From contig NZ_JAKQZC010000001.1 of the NCBI RefSeq assembly GCF_023736115.1, forward strand, positions 62,001-126,000: a DNA stretch of 64,000 nucleotides, read 5' to 3'. Below the pieces are notes generated by a model. It saw only the letters and a program-made list of their open reading frames with translations, searched no databases and was not told the origin of the DNA. The first letter of the stretch is position 1. The number at the start of each line of letters is the position of its first letter. Shown in pieces: positions 51,311 to 60,403 of the stretch. The translations under genes were made by a program, and so were the position numbers. Source of the stretch: Salinicola avicenniae. Its GTDB lineage: Bacteria; Pseudomonadota; Gammaproteobacteria; Pseudomonadales; Halomonadaceae.

Positions 51311-51865
51311 TCAGAAACCGACGCTGACCCCCAGGATCGGTCCGCTATCCAGCGTGTGGCTGCCCTCGCCGTCGAAGTCGGTGCGCATGTAGCGGTAGCC
51401 GCCGTAAAGGTAGGTGTGCGAGATCAGGTTGACCCGCGCCTGCGCGCCGTACTCGTAGCTCTTGTCGACGTCGCCGTGCGTCAGACCGTCCGGCGTGTAG
51501 AACCCGTAGGCGCCGACAGAGGCCAGCGGAATCGGCGTGTCGACGAAAGCCGAGCCACCCAGCCCCACACCGCCGCCATCGCCGTGATGCGTATCCTGGT
51601 ATTGATAGCGGCCGCCGACGGCCAGATCGATGCCCGGCAGATAGGGCGAGAACATCAGCGAACCGGAGTAGGCCTTGGCGTTGTGGCCGCTGTCGTCGGT
51701 GTTAAGATAGCCGACACCGGCGCGCACGCCGGGGAAGATCGTCTGGCTGGCGTCGACGCCGAACGCCTCGTCACTACCGTTGGCGGAAACGCTCAGCGCC
51801 ATGGCCTGCTGACTGGCCAGAAAGACGGTCGCTGTCGCGAGCGCGACACCCCATTGCTTGATCAT
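51311..51865 (-). CDS. YfaZ family outer-membrane protein
   Basis: A 184-residue protein with a signal peptide (VALATATVFLASQQAMA) and a beta-barrel pattern of alternating strands, ending in Phe (GPILGVSVGF) as expected for outer-membrane insertion. VSANGSDEAFGVDASQTIFPGVRAGVGYLNTDDSG and LINLYGGYRYM-like strands match the YfaZ group. Function not established. Monocistronic in appearance. Confidence 0.85.
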   Translation of the reverse strand: MIKQWGVALATATVFLASQQAMALSVSANGSDEAFGVDASQTIFPGVRAGVGYLNTDDSGHNAKAYSGSLMFSPYLPGIDLAVGGRYQYQDTHHGDGGGVGLGGSAFVDTPIPLASVGAYGFYTPDGLTHGDVDKSYEYGAQARVNLISHTYLYGGYRYMRTDFDGEGSHTLDSGPILGVSVGF

Positions 51866-52047
51866 GTTGCCACTCCCTGTAGATCACGCCGAAGCGCGGT
51901 GAACTGTACATTAGGGTGACATAGATTCGATGATTATCAAACAGCGTTTTAAAACTTGGCCTTCTTGCTGACACCCAAGGGCGCCAGCGGCGGGCGGCAG
52001 GACCGGTCGCGGGAGCGTGTCCTGCCTCGTGGAAGCGCGGGAAGTGC

Positions 52048-52746
52048 TTAGGCCTGGCGCACGCCGTAACGATCGCGGTAGGCACGGATCGCCTCGGCAT
52101 GGCGACCGATGGTGGCGTCGGCGCCGGCCGAGGTGTCACGGGTTTCCAGATAGGCGAGCATCTGATCGAGGTTGACGATGCTCACCACCGGCATATGATA
52201 CGCAGCCTCGACTTCCTGGATCGCGCTGTGCGGCTTGAGGCCGTCGGCGTCCTGGCCGCGCTCCTGACGGTCCAGCGCGATGACCACGCCCGCCGCACGG
52301 GCACCGGCCCCCTCGATGATCTGCATGACTTCACGAATCGCGGTACCTGCGGTAATGACGTCGTCGACGATCAGCACGCGCCCCGCGAGCTCGGCGCCGA
52401 CGATATTGCCGCCCTCACCGTGATCCTTGGCTTCCTTGCGATTGAAGGCAAAGGGGACATCGCGGTCGTGATGATCCGCCAGGGCAATGGCGGCACTCGC
52501 GGCCAGTGAAATACCCTTGTAAGCTGGACCAAACAGTACATCGGCCTCGATGCCGCTGTCGGCGATGGCACTGGCATAGAAGCGCCCCAGACGAGCGAGC
52601 GCGCGCCCGGAGCGGAAAAGCCCGGCGTTGAAGAAATAGGGACTGACCCGACCGGACTTGAGCGTAAATTCGCCGAATCGCAGCGCGCCTTCGGCTATCG
52701 CGAATTCGATGAATTCCTTCTGGTAAGGCTGAATCTCTACGCTCAC
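52048..52746 (-). CDS. pyrE: Orotate phosphoribosyltransferase
   Basis: A 232-residue type I phosphoribosyltransferase that converts orotate and PRPP to OMP in pyrimidine synthesis. [18 protein letters not shown] near 27-44, [21 protein letters not shown] near 69-89, the [15 protein letters not shown] loop near 98-112, and the PRPP motif [18 protein letters not shown] near 121-138. The GTG start at 52746 follows an AGGGGGAG site. It extends about 15 residues beyond E. coli PyrE at the C-terminus. Divergent from crc, the same arrangement as in Pseudomonas. Confidence 0.95.
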   Translation of the reverse strand: MSVEIQPYQKEFIEFAIAEGALRFGEFTLKSGRVSPYFFNAGLFRSGRALARLGRFYASAIADSGIEADVLFGPAYKGISLAASAAIALADHHDRDVPFAFNRKEAKDHGEGGNIVGAELAGRVLIVDDVITAGTAIREVMQIIEGAGARAAGVVIALDRQERGQDADGLKPHSAIQEVEAAYHMPVVSIVNLDQMLAYLETRDTSAGADATIGRHAEAIRAYRDRYGVRQA

Positions 52747-52869
52747 TCGCTCCCCCTGATGGCGCCAATCGTTGTCCGGGTCGCGAACGCCTTGTCCAAC
52801 GGCGTTCTGCATTTACCTAAAACTCTCAAGCTCGGGTATCATACACGCGCGACAAAGAAGGAACACGGT

Positions 52870-53637
52870 ATGAAAATCGCCAGCATCAATGTCAACGGGA
52901 TCCGTGACGCCGTCGAACGGGGTTTTCTCGACTGGCTGGCCGAACAGGATGCTGACGTCGTCTGCGTGCAGAACCTGAAGGCCAAGAGCTTCGAGCTCGA
53001 CGACAGCATCCTTTACCCGGAAGGTTACGAAGGCTATTTCCTGGACGCCGAGAAGGATAACTTCTCCGGTGTCGGGCTCTATTGTCGCAAGATTCCCAAG
53101 GCCATCATGTATGGTCTGGGCTTCGAGCAGTGCGACAATGAAGGGCGCTTTCTGCAAGCGGACTACGACCGCTTCAGCATCGCGACCTTTCTGATGCCCG
53201 ACGGCCAGGACCCGGCCGCCAAGCAGACGTTCATGACGCAGTATCAGGAGTACTTGAGCAAGATGGCGCGCAAGCGTCGCGAGTACATCATCTGCGGCAC
53301 ATGGCATATCGCGCACAAGACGCTCGATCTGGCCAACTGGACCGACCACCAGACCACGCCGGGCTTCAAGCCCGAAGAACGCGCGTGGATGGATCAGGTG
53401 TTCGGGCCGACCGGCTTTATCGACACCTTCCGCGAGGTCAACCGCGACGCCGACCAGTACACCTGGTGGCCGAAGCTCGACCAGGAAGTGCCGCGCGCTC
53501 GCCAGGAAGGATGGCGCCTCGATTACCAGATCGTCGGCCCCAATTTCCGTCGTCATGTGAAAAATGCCTGGATCGATACCGACGCGACCTTCAGCGAGTT
53601 CGCTCCGCTGATCGTCGAGTACGATCTCGAGCTGTAA
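52870..53637 (+). CDS. crc: Crc-like catabolite repression control protein (ExoIII fold, catalytic residues lost)
   Basis: A 255-residue member of the exonuclease III/endonuclease fold: MKIASINVNGIRDAVERGFLDWL, LGFEQCDNEGRFLQADYDRFSIATFL near 87-112, FKPEERAWMDQVFG and APLIVEYDLEL at the end. Nuclease residues are replaced: the QE motif reads Q34-N35, the GDxN motif reads G143-T144-W145-H146, and the final catalytic His region reads APLIV. This, with the position beside pyrE, identifies it as Crc, which in pseudomonads acts with Hfq on A-rich mRNA sites to repress catabolic genes. It is therefore a regulator rather than a DNA repair enzyme. A long hairpin terminator follows. Confidence 0.9.
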   Translation: MKIASINVNGIRDAVERGFLDWLAEQDADVVCVQNLKAKSFELDDSILYPEGYEGYFLDAEKDNFSGVGLYCRKIPKAIMYGLGFEQCDNEGRFLQADYDRFSIATFLMPDGQDPAAKQTFMTQYQEYLSKMARKRREYIICGTWHIAHKTLDLANWTDHQTTPGFKPEERAWMDQVFGPTGFIDTFREVNRDADQYTWWPKLDQEVPRARQEGWRLDYQIVGPNFRRHVKNAWIDTDATFSEFAPLIVEYDLEL

Positions 53638-53690
53638 TCGCTCCGGCAACGACCGCACGCCAGCAAGAGTTGCCCCGCCGTCACGGCAGA

Positions 53691-53737
53691 CACCCCGAAG
53701 TCACGGATTTTCGATCCACGACTTCGGGGTGTTTTGT
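53691..53737 (+). terminator. Rho-independent terminator after crc
   Basis: CACCCCGAAGTC (53691-53702) pairs perfectly with GACTTCGGGGTG (53720-53731), followed by TTTTG. The loop is 17 nt. Confidence 0.85.
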
Positions 53738-53821
53738 TATGCCGCTATCGCGCCGAACATCAGCCCGCGATTCGAGAAGCGATCTGCGAATCAAGACGCC
53801 GTTGTCGTCTCGAGGCCGGGA

Positions 53822-54547
53822 TCAAAGATCGCCGAAGTGGTACTGCAGCAGCGTCAACGCCACGACCGGTGCGGTCTCGGTGCGCAGGATGCGCGGGCCG
53901 AGCGTCAGCGGTAGGAAGTCAGCGGTGCGAGCCGCCGTCACTTCGGTATCGCTCAGCCCGCCTTCCGGCCCGATCAGCAGCGCAGCGGTCGCCGGCGCCT
54001 CGCCCTCTTGCCAGCGCTGGTCGGTGGCCGGGTGCAGCACCAGCCGCAGCGTCTCGTCGCGTTCGCCCAACCAGGCAGCGAGCGTTCGCGGCGGATGAAC
54101 GGGCGGCACGGTGGCCCGCCCGCACTGCTCGCAGGCGCTGGCCGCCACGCCCTGCCAGTGCGCCAGCTTCTTGGCCTCGCGTTCGCCCTTCAGACGCACG
54201 TCGCCGTGCTCGACATAGAGCGGCGTGATCGCTGCCACGCCGAGTTCGACCGCCTTCTGGATCGCGTAATCCATGCGGTCGCCCTTGGAGATCGCCTGGC
54301 CGAGATGCACCGCCAGCGGCGACTCGCCTCGCCCCGCCTCGACCGAGCCAATTCGCGCGACGACGCGCTTGCGGCCGACCTCGACCAGCGTGGCCGTCGC
54401 TTCATGACCCTCGCCGTCGAACAGCGAGAGCGCAGCGCCTTCGCGCAGGCGCAGCACCAGCGCGACGTGACGCGCCGGCCCTTCCGGCAGAACGACGTCG
54501 CCGCCGGCCACAAGGCTGGCGGCGACGTGAATACGCGGCGTGGCCAT
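53822..54547 (-). CDS. rsmE: 16S rRNA (uracil-1498-N3)-methyltransferase RsmE
   Basis: A 241-residue SPOUT methyltransferase with an N-terminal PUA-like domain (RHVALVLRLREGAALSLFDGEG) and a C-terminal knot: QAISKGDRMDYAIQKAVELGVAAITPL near 84-110, ACEQCGRATVP, LIGPEGGLSDTEV near 189-201 and LGPRILRTETAPVVAL. ATG 54547 is chosen because the family start follows at once. 7 nt downstream of secB on the same strand. Confidence 0.94.
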   Translation of the reverse strand: MATPRIHVAASLVAGGDVVLPEGPARHVALVLRLREGAALSLFDGEGHEATATLVEVGRKRVVARIGSVEAGRGESPLAVHLGQAISKGDRMDYAIQKAVELGVAAITPLYVEHGDVRLKGEREAKKLAHWQGVAASACEQCGRATVPPVHPPRTLAAWLGERDETLRLVLHPATDQRWQEGEAPATAALLIGPEGGLSDTEVTAARTADFLPLTLGPRILRTETAPVVALTLLQYHFGDL

Positions 54548-54554
54548 CGCGACG

Positions 54555-55043
54555 TTACTGCGTGGTTTCGCTGGCCTGGGCGGTACGCTGCTTCTTCTGC
54601 GCATACATCGCCTCGAAGTTGACCGGTGCCAGCATCAGCGGGGGGAAGCTGCCGCGGCTGACCAGGCTGTCGATGCACTCACGGGCGTAGGGGAACAGCA
54701 CGTTGGGACAGAAGGCGCCCAGCGTGTGATCGAGCTGCTCGCCGGCGAGGCCGGAGATGCGGAACAGGCCGGCCTGCTCGACCTCGACCAGGAACGCGGT
54801 GGCGTCGTCTTCATTGTTGGAGACCTGCGCGGTCACCTTGACCACCACCTCGTAGAGGTCCTGACCCACGGACTGGCTGGTGGTGTCGAGATCCAGGCCA
54901 ACCTTGGGCTTGAACGGCTGCTGGAACACGCTCGGCGCGTTGGGCGACTCGAACGAGATATCCTTGACGTAGATGCGCTGCAGCGAGAACTGAAGCTGGG
55001 GTTTCTCGTCCTGAGCTGCCTGCTGGTTGTTGTCTTCCGCCAT
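54555..55043 (-). CDS. secB: Protein-export chaperone SecB
   Basis: A 162-residue tetrameric chaperone that keeps preproteins unfolded and hands them to Sec[20 protein letters not shown] near 18-36, [33 protein letters not shown] near 108-122 and [17 protein letters not shown] near 132-148 are all diagnostic. ATG 55043 has AAAGGAAA upstream. It lies between rsmE and a rhodanese gene; no grxC lies between the rhodanese and secB, unlike E. coli. Confidence 0.96.
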   Translation of the reverse strand: MAEDNNQQAAQDEKPQLQFSLQRIYVKDISFESPNAPSVFQQPFKPKVGLDLDTTSQSVGQDLYEVVVKVTAQVSNNEDDATAFLVEVEQAGLFRISGLAGEQLDHTLGAFCPNVLFPYARECIDSLVSRGSFPPLMLAPVNFEAMYAQKKQRTAQASETTQ

Positions 55044-55097
55044 GATGCGTTTCCTTTACGTTCCTGAATGACTGGGCGCGGCGCGCGGGCCGGCGTG

Positions 55098-55520
55098 TTA
55101 GCGTTTGACCACCGGCAGGTTGTCCGCCTGCCACTGCGCCATGCCGCCCTTGAGCTTGTAGACGCGCGAGAAGCCGGCCTGGCCCAGCTCGGTAACCACG
55201 GCACCGGCCGCCTGTCCCTGCTTGCAGACCACCACGATCGGCTGCTCCTTGTGCTTCTCGAGCTGGCTCAGGCGCTCCTTGAGTCGGGCCTGCGGCACGT
55301 TCTTCGCACCGGCGATATGCCCGGCCTTGAACTCGGCACTGTCGCGGATATCGATCACCACGCCGTCCTCGCGATTGATCAACGTCGTCGCTTCACTGGT
55401 GGAAACGCCCGAGGCACTGCCACGCTTGGCCTCGAACGCCAGCCACGCCAGCAGCACGACCAGGAAGGCGCTAACCAGCAGCGGATGGTTTTCGATGAAT
55501 TCGAATAACTGATCGATCAT
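55098..55520 (-). CDS. Membrane-anchored rhodanese-like protein (YibN type)
   Basis: A 140-residue protein with an N-terminal membrane anchor (PLLVSAFLVVLLAWLAFEA near 13-31) and a rhodanese domain: VVIDIRDSAEFKAGHIAGAKNVP near 54-76 and the active-site loop VVCKQGQAAG (Cys near 99). Sulfurtransferase-type chemistry is expected in the cytosol-facing domain. It precedes secB by 54 bp, the YibN-SecB order seen in E. coli. Divergent from gpmI. Confidence 0.87.
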   Translation of the reverse strand: MIDQLFEFIENHPLLVSAFLVVLLAWLAFEAKRGSASGVSTSEATTLINREDGVVIDIRDSAEFKAGHIAGAKNVPQARLKERLSQLEKHKEQPIVVVCKQGQAAGAVVTELGQAGFSRVYKLKGGMAQWQADNLPVVKR

Positions 55521-55914
55521 GGGTCTGCCGACACTCTCACTCCGGGGCCAGGGATCGTGCGCCGGTCACCCCGCGCTGCCGCCCTGGCGCATCTGCGTCA
55601 CATCACGTCCCCCGGCGCCGGAAAAGCGGCGTCTCGCGAGGCGTGACGGGCTCTGAATCGTGGCCCGCTTACGGGCGCCGGCCATTATACACGAGGCACA
55701 CGTCGAGACGAGGCGGCGACCCGGATGGTCAGCCCGGCCCGGACGGCGGCTGACCCGGCCCGCGCGGTGCGCTATTCTTCTGGTCACTGCGCGACGCTTT
55801 CATGGATACCAGAGGCCGCCGGCGGCCCGCCCGCCCTTTGAGTGACCGCGTGCCTTGCCCATGCGCGCATGCCGAAGCGCCCCGCACCGATCACCCGACT
55901 TTTCGAGGCTTGTC
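55521..55914. other. 394-bp spacer between yibN-type gene and gpmI
   Basis: High-GC sequence with no supported gene; short frames are shadows. It must contain the two divergent promoters. A TTATACACGAGG stretch at 55684-55695 is the only AT-rich spot that could be a -10 element. Confidence 0.4.
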
Positions 55915-57486
55915 ATGGCAGAGACTTCCACTCCGCGCCCCGTGGCGCTACTGATTCTCGACGGCTACGGCCAGAACGACGATAACGCCAACAACGCCGT
56001 TGCCAACGCCGACACCCCGGTCATGGACCGACTGAAGCGCGACTATCCCCACACGCTGATTCATACCGACGGCCCCTACGTCGGTTTGCCCGACGGCCAG
56101 ATGGGCAACTCGGAAGTCGGCCATATGAACATCGGCGCCGGGCGCATCGTCTATCAGGACTTCACCCGCATCACCAAGGCGATCGCCGACGATGAGCTGA
56201 AGACCATCGATGCCCTGACGGCCCCGATCGACGACGCGGTCGCCAACGGTCGCGCCGTCCACCTGATGGGCCTGCTCTCGCCCGGCGGTGTGCACAGCCA
56301 CGAGGACCATCTGCTGGCCGTGGCGGCCCTGGCCGCCGAACGCGGGGCCAAGCGAATCTATCTGCACGCCTTCACCGACGGCCGTGATACCGCGCCCAAG
56401 AGCGCCGGCGCCTCGATCGAGCGTGCCAACGCGCGGCTCGCCGAGCTGGTCGGCGCCGACAACGGTTTCGTGGCGTCGCTGGTCGGCCGCTACTACGCCA
56501 TGGACCGCGACAATCGCTGGGACCGGGTCGAGAAAGCCTACCGCGTGGTTCGATTCGGCGAAGGCGAGCACGTCGCCGAGAGCGCCGAGGCCGGGCTGGC
56601 GGCTGCCTATGAGCGCGGCGAGACGGACGAATTCGTCGGCGCCACCGCCATTCGTCCGCAAGGCGAGACGATCGCCATGGCCGACGGCGATGCCGCCCTA
56701 TTTCTCAACTTCCGCGCCGACCGTGCACGCGAGCTGACCCGCGCCTTCGTCAACGAGAATTTCGACGGCTTCGCGCGCGGCGAGCGCCCTCGCCTGGCCG
56801 GCAAGGGACTGGTGATGCTGACGCAGTACGCCGAGGACATCGACGCGCCGGTCGCCTTCCCGCCACGTGACCTGGTCAACACGCTCGGCGAGGTCGCCGC
56901 CAGCCACGGACTCAAGCAGCTGCGCATCGCCGAGACCGAGAAGTACGCCCACGTCACCTTCTTCTTCTCCGGCGGCCGCGAGGCGGAGTTCGACGGCGAG
57001 GATCGCGCCCTGATCCCGTCGCCCAAGGATGTCAAAACCTACGACGAAAAGCCGGAGATGAGCGCCTACGAGCTGACCGACACCCTGGTCGAGGCGGTAG
57101 AGAGCGGCAAGTACGATTTGATCATCTGCAACTACGCCAACGGCGACATGGTGGGGCATACCGGCGATCTCGATGCCGCCACCAAGGCGATCGAAGCCGT
57201 GGACGTCTGTCTCGGCCGCGTGGTCGAAGCCATACAGAAGGCTGGCGGCGAATGCCTGGTCACGGCGGATCACGGCAACGCCGAGCAGATGGTCGACCCG
57301 CAGACCGGCAATCCGCATACCGCGCATACCACCTTCATGGTGCCGCTGGTCTACGTCTGCCAGCACGGCCACGCGCCGCTGAAGGCCGACGGCCGCCTGT
57401 GCGATCTGGCACCGACGCTGCTGCACATGCTGCACCAGCCGGTACCCGAGGAGATGACCGGCAACGTGCTGATCGACGATGCGTAA
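55915..57486 (+). CDS. gpmI: 2,3-bisphosphoglycerate-independent phosphoglycerate mutase
   Basis: A 523-residue Mn-dependent enzyme converting 3- to 2-phosphoglycerate. [11 protein letters not shown] at 10-20, [25 protein letters not shown] near 53-77 with the phospho-enzyme Ser at S66, [10 protein letters not shown] and [11 protein letters not shown] near 143-155, and [14 protein letters not shown] and [10 protein letters not shown] metal sites in the second half. ATG 55915 has GAGG 7 nt upstream; the frame is open 20 codons further but without conserved sequence. Upstream of envC and ctpA, the common gammaproteobacterial order. Confidence 0.96.
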   Translation: MAETSTPRPVALLILDGYGQNDDNANNAVANADTPVMDRLKRDYPHTLIHTDGPYVGLPDGQMGNSEVGHMNIGAGRIVYQDFTRITKAIADDELKTIDALTAPIDDAVANGRAVHLMGLLSPGGVHSHEDHLLAVAALAAERGAKRIYLHAFTDGRDTAPKSAGASIERANARLAELVGADNGFVASLVGRYYAMDRDNRWDRVEKAYRVVRFGEGEHVAESAEAGLAAAYERGETDEFVGATAIRPQGETIAMADGDAALFLNFRADRARELTRAFVNENFDGFARGERPRLAGKGLVMLTQYAEDIDAPVAFPPRDLVNTLGEVAASHGLKQLRIAETEKYAHVTFFFSGGREAEFDGEDRALIPSPKDVKTYDEKPEMSAYELTDTLVEAVESGKYDLIICNYANGDMVGHTGDLDAATKAIEAVDVCLGRVVEAIQKAGGECLVTADHGNAEQMVDPQTGNPHTAHTTFMVPLVYVCQHGHAPLKADGRLCDLAPTLLHMLHQPVPEEMTGNVLIDDA

Positions 57487-57510
57487 CGCTGGCGAACGCG
57501 CCGCGCGGGG

Positions 57511-58755
57511 ATGCCGGGCAACGTGAGTCGGCGTTCTCTTTCTGCCGTCCATCAAGACGCTCGCGCGCGGCGTGCCGGCATCCTCACCACCGCCCGACGC
57601 TTCCCCGGGGCGTTGGCCGGTGGCCTGCTGGCGTTCGGCCTGCTCGCGGTCGGCGGGCTACTGCCCGGCACCGCCCTGGCTCAGGCCAACCCGCAGGAGG
57701 CGCGGGCGCGGCTCGATAGCCTGGCGACCGATATCCAGGCGCTGCAGGGCAAGCTGGCGGATACCCGCACGGCTCGTGGCGACGCGCAGAGCGATCTGAA
57801 GCAGGTCGAAACCGCTATTGGCGAGACCCACCGGCGCATGGATAGCCTGCAGGCCGAACGGCGCCAGCTCGACGACGAGGTCACGGCGCTCGGCGAACGC
57901 CGCGAGTCGCTGCGCGCCGATCGCGAGCAGCAGCGCGAGGCGCTCGCTCATCAGATGGTCGCGCTCTATCGGCTGGGCCAGACCCCACAGCTCAAACTGC
58001 TGCTCAATCAGGATGATCCGGCGCAGGTCGACCGTCTCCAGCACTACCTCAACGCGCTTTCCGAGGCGCGCCAGACGCGCCTGGCGCAGCTGCAAACGCT
58101 TGACCGCCAGCTCGATGACAACCTCGCCGAGATCGAACAGCGTCGGACTCGGCTCGATACCGTCCAGGCCGATCTCGATGACCAGCGCGAGCGCCTCGCA
58201 GCCAGCCTGCGCGAGCGCCAGTCGCTGGTGGACTCCCTCGATGCCCGCTTTGACAGCGAGCAGTCGCGTCTGGAAGACCTCAACCAGGATCGCGCCCACG
58301 TCGAGCGCCTCCTCGACCGCATGCAGCAGGCGCTGGCCAAACTCGATGAGCCGCCGCCCTCGACCGATATTCAGCAGACCCGCGGTGGTCTGCCCTGGCC
58401 GGTGCAGGGCGCCATGCTCTCGCGCTACGGCAGCGGTCAGGGTGTCAACCGCAATGGCATCCTCATTGGCGCGCCCGCCGGCACCGCGGTCAAGGCCGTC
58501 CATGCCGGTCGCGTGGTCTTTGCCAACTGGATGCGCGGCTTCGGCAACCTGCTGATCATCGACCACGGCGACGGCATTCTCACGCTCTACGCGCACCTGC
58601 AGCGGATCGATGTCGCTGCCGGCGAACGCGTCGCCAATGACGCAACGGTCGGCACCGTCGGCGATACCGGCGGGCAGCCACGCGCCGCGCTCTACTTCGA
58701 AGTCCGCCAGAATGGCGACCCGATCGATCCCGGCGGCTGGATCGCGCGGCGCTGA
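57511..58755 (+). CDS. envC: Murein hydrolase activator EnvC
   Basis: A 414-residue periplasmic protein. A signal or anchor near the start (LLAFGLLAVGGLLPGTALAQ) is followed by long coiled-coil helices (residues about 50-290, rich in Gln, Arg, Glu, Leu) and a C-terminal LytM domain: GILIGAPAGTAVKAVHAGRVVFANWMRGFGNLLIIDHG, YAHLQ and ALYFEVRQNGDPIDPGGW. The LytM metal His residues are degenerate, as in EnvC, which activates AmiA/AmiB amidases at the septum with FtsEX. It starts 24 bp after gpmI. Confidence 0.92.
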   Translation: MPGNVSRRSLSAVHQDARARRAGILTTARRFPGALAGGLLAFGLLAVGGLLPGTALAQANPQEARARLDSLATDIQALQGKLADTRTARGDAQSDLKQVETAIGETHRRMDSLQAERRQLDDEVTALGERRESLRADREQQREALAHQMVALYRLGQTPQLKLLLNQDDPAQVDRLQHYLNALSEARQTRLAQLQTLDRQLDDNLAEIEQRRTRLDTVQADLDDQRERLAASLRERQSLVDSLDARFDSEQSRLEDLNQDRAHVERLLDRMQQALAKLDEPPPSTDIQQTRGGLPWPVQGAMLSRYGSGQGVNRNGILIGAPAGTAVKAVHAGRVVFANWMRGFGNLLIIDHGDGILTLYAHLQRIDVAAGERVANDATVGTVGDTGGQPRAALYFEVRQNGDPIDPGGWIARR

Positions 58756-58894
58756 GGCGCCGGCGCGTCGCTGGATCATTGCCCTGCCGAGACGCTATGC
58801 TGACGTTATCAAACGCCGTTCCTCCCCGACGGGCGATATCGGGATCGGCACGCGCAGCGCCCCTGCACCTTCCAGCCCGAATCGCGGAGACCGC

Positions 58895-60253
58895 ATGAAT
58901 CCAAGCCGTTCGTATCCGGCCACCGGCGCCCCCCGTCTGCGCACCTGTGCCGGCGCCCTGCTGCTCACCCTGAGCGCCTCGCTCGGGCTCCCCGCCGCCG
59001 CACTGGCGCAGGACGCAGCCCCGCACCAGGCGCCAGATGGCGCGAACGACCTGCCGGTCGAGGATGTCCGCACCTTCGCGGAAGTGTTCGAGCGCATCAA
59101 GCGCGCCTACGTCGAAGAGGTCGATGACAAAACCCTGCTGCGCAATGCCATGCGCGGCATGCTTGGCCAGCTCGATCCGCATTCGGAGTATCTCGACGCC
59201 GAGGCCTTCCAGGCCCTGCGCGAGACGACCGAGGGTGAATTCAGCGGCGTCGGCATCGAGGTCGGCCTGCGCGACGACCAGCTCACGGTGATCGCGCCGA
59301 TCGACGATACCCCGGCCGCCCGCGCGGGCGTTCAGCCGGGAGACCGGATTGTCGCCATCGACGGCACGCCGACCAACAACCTGACCCTGCAGGAAGCCGT
59401 CGACCTGATGCGCGGCGATACCGGCACCGAAATCGAGCTCACGCTACTGCGCGAAGGCGAGCAGGAGCCGCGCGTGCTGACCTTGACGCGCGCCTCGATC
59501 CGTTCCGAAAGCGTGAACAGCCGCCTGCTGGAGCCGGGCTACGGCTACCTGCGCATCAGCCAGTTCCAGAGTCGGACCGGCGAACAGACCCGCGAGGCGC
59601 TCGAATCGCTCAGCGCCGCGGGGCCGCTGCGCGGGCTGGTGCTCGACCTGCGCAACAACCCCGGCGGCGTTCTCTCGGCCGCCACCGAAGTTGCCGACCA
59701 GTTCCTCACCGACGGCCTGATTGTCTACACCGAGGGCCGCCTGAGCGACGACGACCTGCGCTTCACGGCTCACGCCGCGACGATGGCCCCCGAGGTGCCG
59801 CTGGTGGTGTTGATCAACGGTGGCAGCGCCTCTGCGGCCGAGATCGTTGCCGGCGCGCTGCAGGATCAGCATCGCGGGGTACTGATGGGTACGCAGAGCT
59901 TCGGCAAGGGCTCCGTGCAGCAGGTGCTGCCGCTCGGGAATGGCGACGGCCTCAAGCTGACCACGGCGCGCTACTACACACCTGCCGGTCGCTCGATCCA
60001 GGCCGAGGGCATCACGCCGGACGTGCGCGTGGTGCGCGGTCGCCTGGAGGTGGAGGAGTCCAGCGGGTTGCAGCTGCGCGAATCCAGCCTGCGCGGCCAC
60101 CTGCTCAACGACAGCCAGACGGACACGCGCAACACGCCCACGACATCGGTCGCCGCAGAGGACTACCAGCTCGGCGAAGCGCTGAATCTGCTCAAGGCGC
60201 TGGACGTGATCCAGCGCCCTGGCCGGGCGGCGAGCGACACCCCCACGCCCTGA
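58895..60253 (+). CDS. ctpA: S41 family carboxy-terminal processing peptidase
   Basis: A 452-residue periplasmic serine protease. Signal peptide ending AALAQ near residue 39, then VFERIKRAYVEEVDDKTLLRNAMRGMLGQLDPHSEYLD, a PDZ domain (GVGIEVGLRDDQLTVIAPIDDTPAARAGVQPGDRIVAIDG) near 113-151, and the protease core VLDLRNNPGG, LINGGSASAAEIVAGALQ with the nucleophile Ser, and GTQSFGKGSVQQ with the general-base Lys. It trims C-termini of envelope proteins and can regulate murein hydrolases, fitting its place after envC. ATG 58895 has GGAGA 6 nt upstream. Confidence 0.93.
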   Translation: MNPSRSYPATGAPRLRTCAGALLLTLSASLGLPAAALAQDAAPHQAPDGANDLPVEDVRTFAEVFERIKRAYVEEVDDKTLLRNAMRGMLGQLDPHSEYLDAEAFQALRETTEGEFSGVGIEVGLRDDQLTVIAPIDDTPAARAGVQPGDRIVAIDGTPTNNLTLQEAVDLMRGDTGTEIELTLLREGEQEPRVLTLTRASIRSESVNSRLLEPGYGYLRISQFQSRTGEQTREALESLSAAGPLRGLVLDLRNNPGGVLSAATEVADQFLTDGLIVYTEGRLSDDDLRFTAHAATMAPEVPLVVLINGGSASAAEIVAGALQDQHRGVLMGTQSFGKGSVQQVLPLGNGDGLKLTTARYYTPAGRSIQAEGITPDVRVVRGRLEVEESSGLQLRESSLRGHLLNDSQTDTRNTPTTSVAAEDYQLGEALNLLKALDVIQRPGRAASDTPTP

Positions 60254-60267
60254 GCGACGCCCAAGAC

Positions 60268-60365
60268 GATCCACACAGGACGGTTCACACAGGACGGTTC
60301 ACACAGGACAGTTCACACAGGACGATCCACGCAAGACAGTCCGCGCCAGGCGATCCGAATCAAAC
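60268..60365 (+). repeat. 14-bp tandem repeat array (about seven units, decaying)
   Basis: Units start at 60268, 60282, 60296, 60310, 60324, 60338 and 60352. The first four are nearly identical (GATCCACACAGGAC, GGTTCACACAGGAC twice, AGTTCACACAGGAC); the last three drift. It begins 15 bp after the ctpA stop and ends just before a terminator hairpin. Confidence 0.9.
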
Positions 60366-60371
60366 GATCGC

Positions 60372-60401
60372 GCGAGGGCGGGCCGAGCGGCCCGCCCTCG
60401 C
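60372..60401. terminator. Strong hairpin between convergent ctpA and ubiI-type gene
   Basis: GCGAGGGCGGGCC (60372-60384) pairs perfectly with GGCCCGCCCTCGC (60389-60401) over GAGC. T-tracts are weak on both sides. It serves both convergent transcripts. Confidence 0.7.
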
Positions 60402-60403
60402 TG

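Noticed and set aside
52870-53637. Active exodeoxyribonuclease III
   Set aside because: Key catalytic residues are replaced and the gene sits beside pyrE, so Crc is the better call.
60268-60365. CRISPR-like array
   Set aside because: The 14-bp units are directly adjacent with no spacers, and no cas gene is present. The same reasoning applies to the 11-bp array at 13101-13173.
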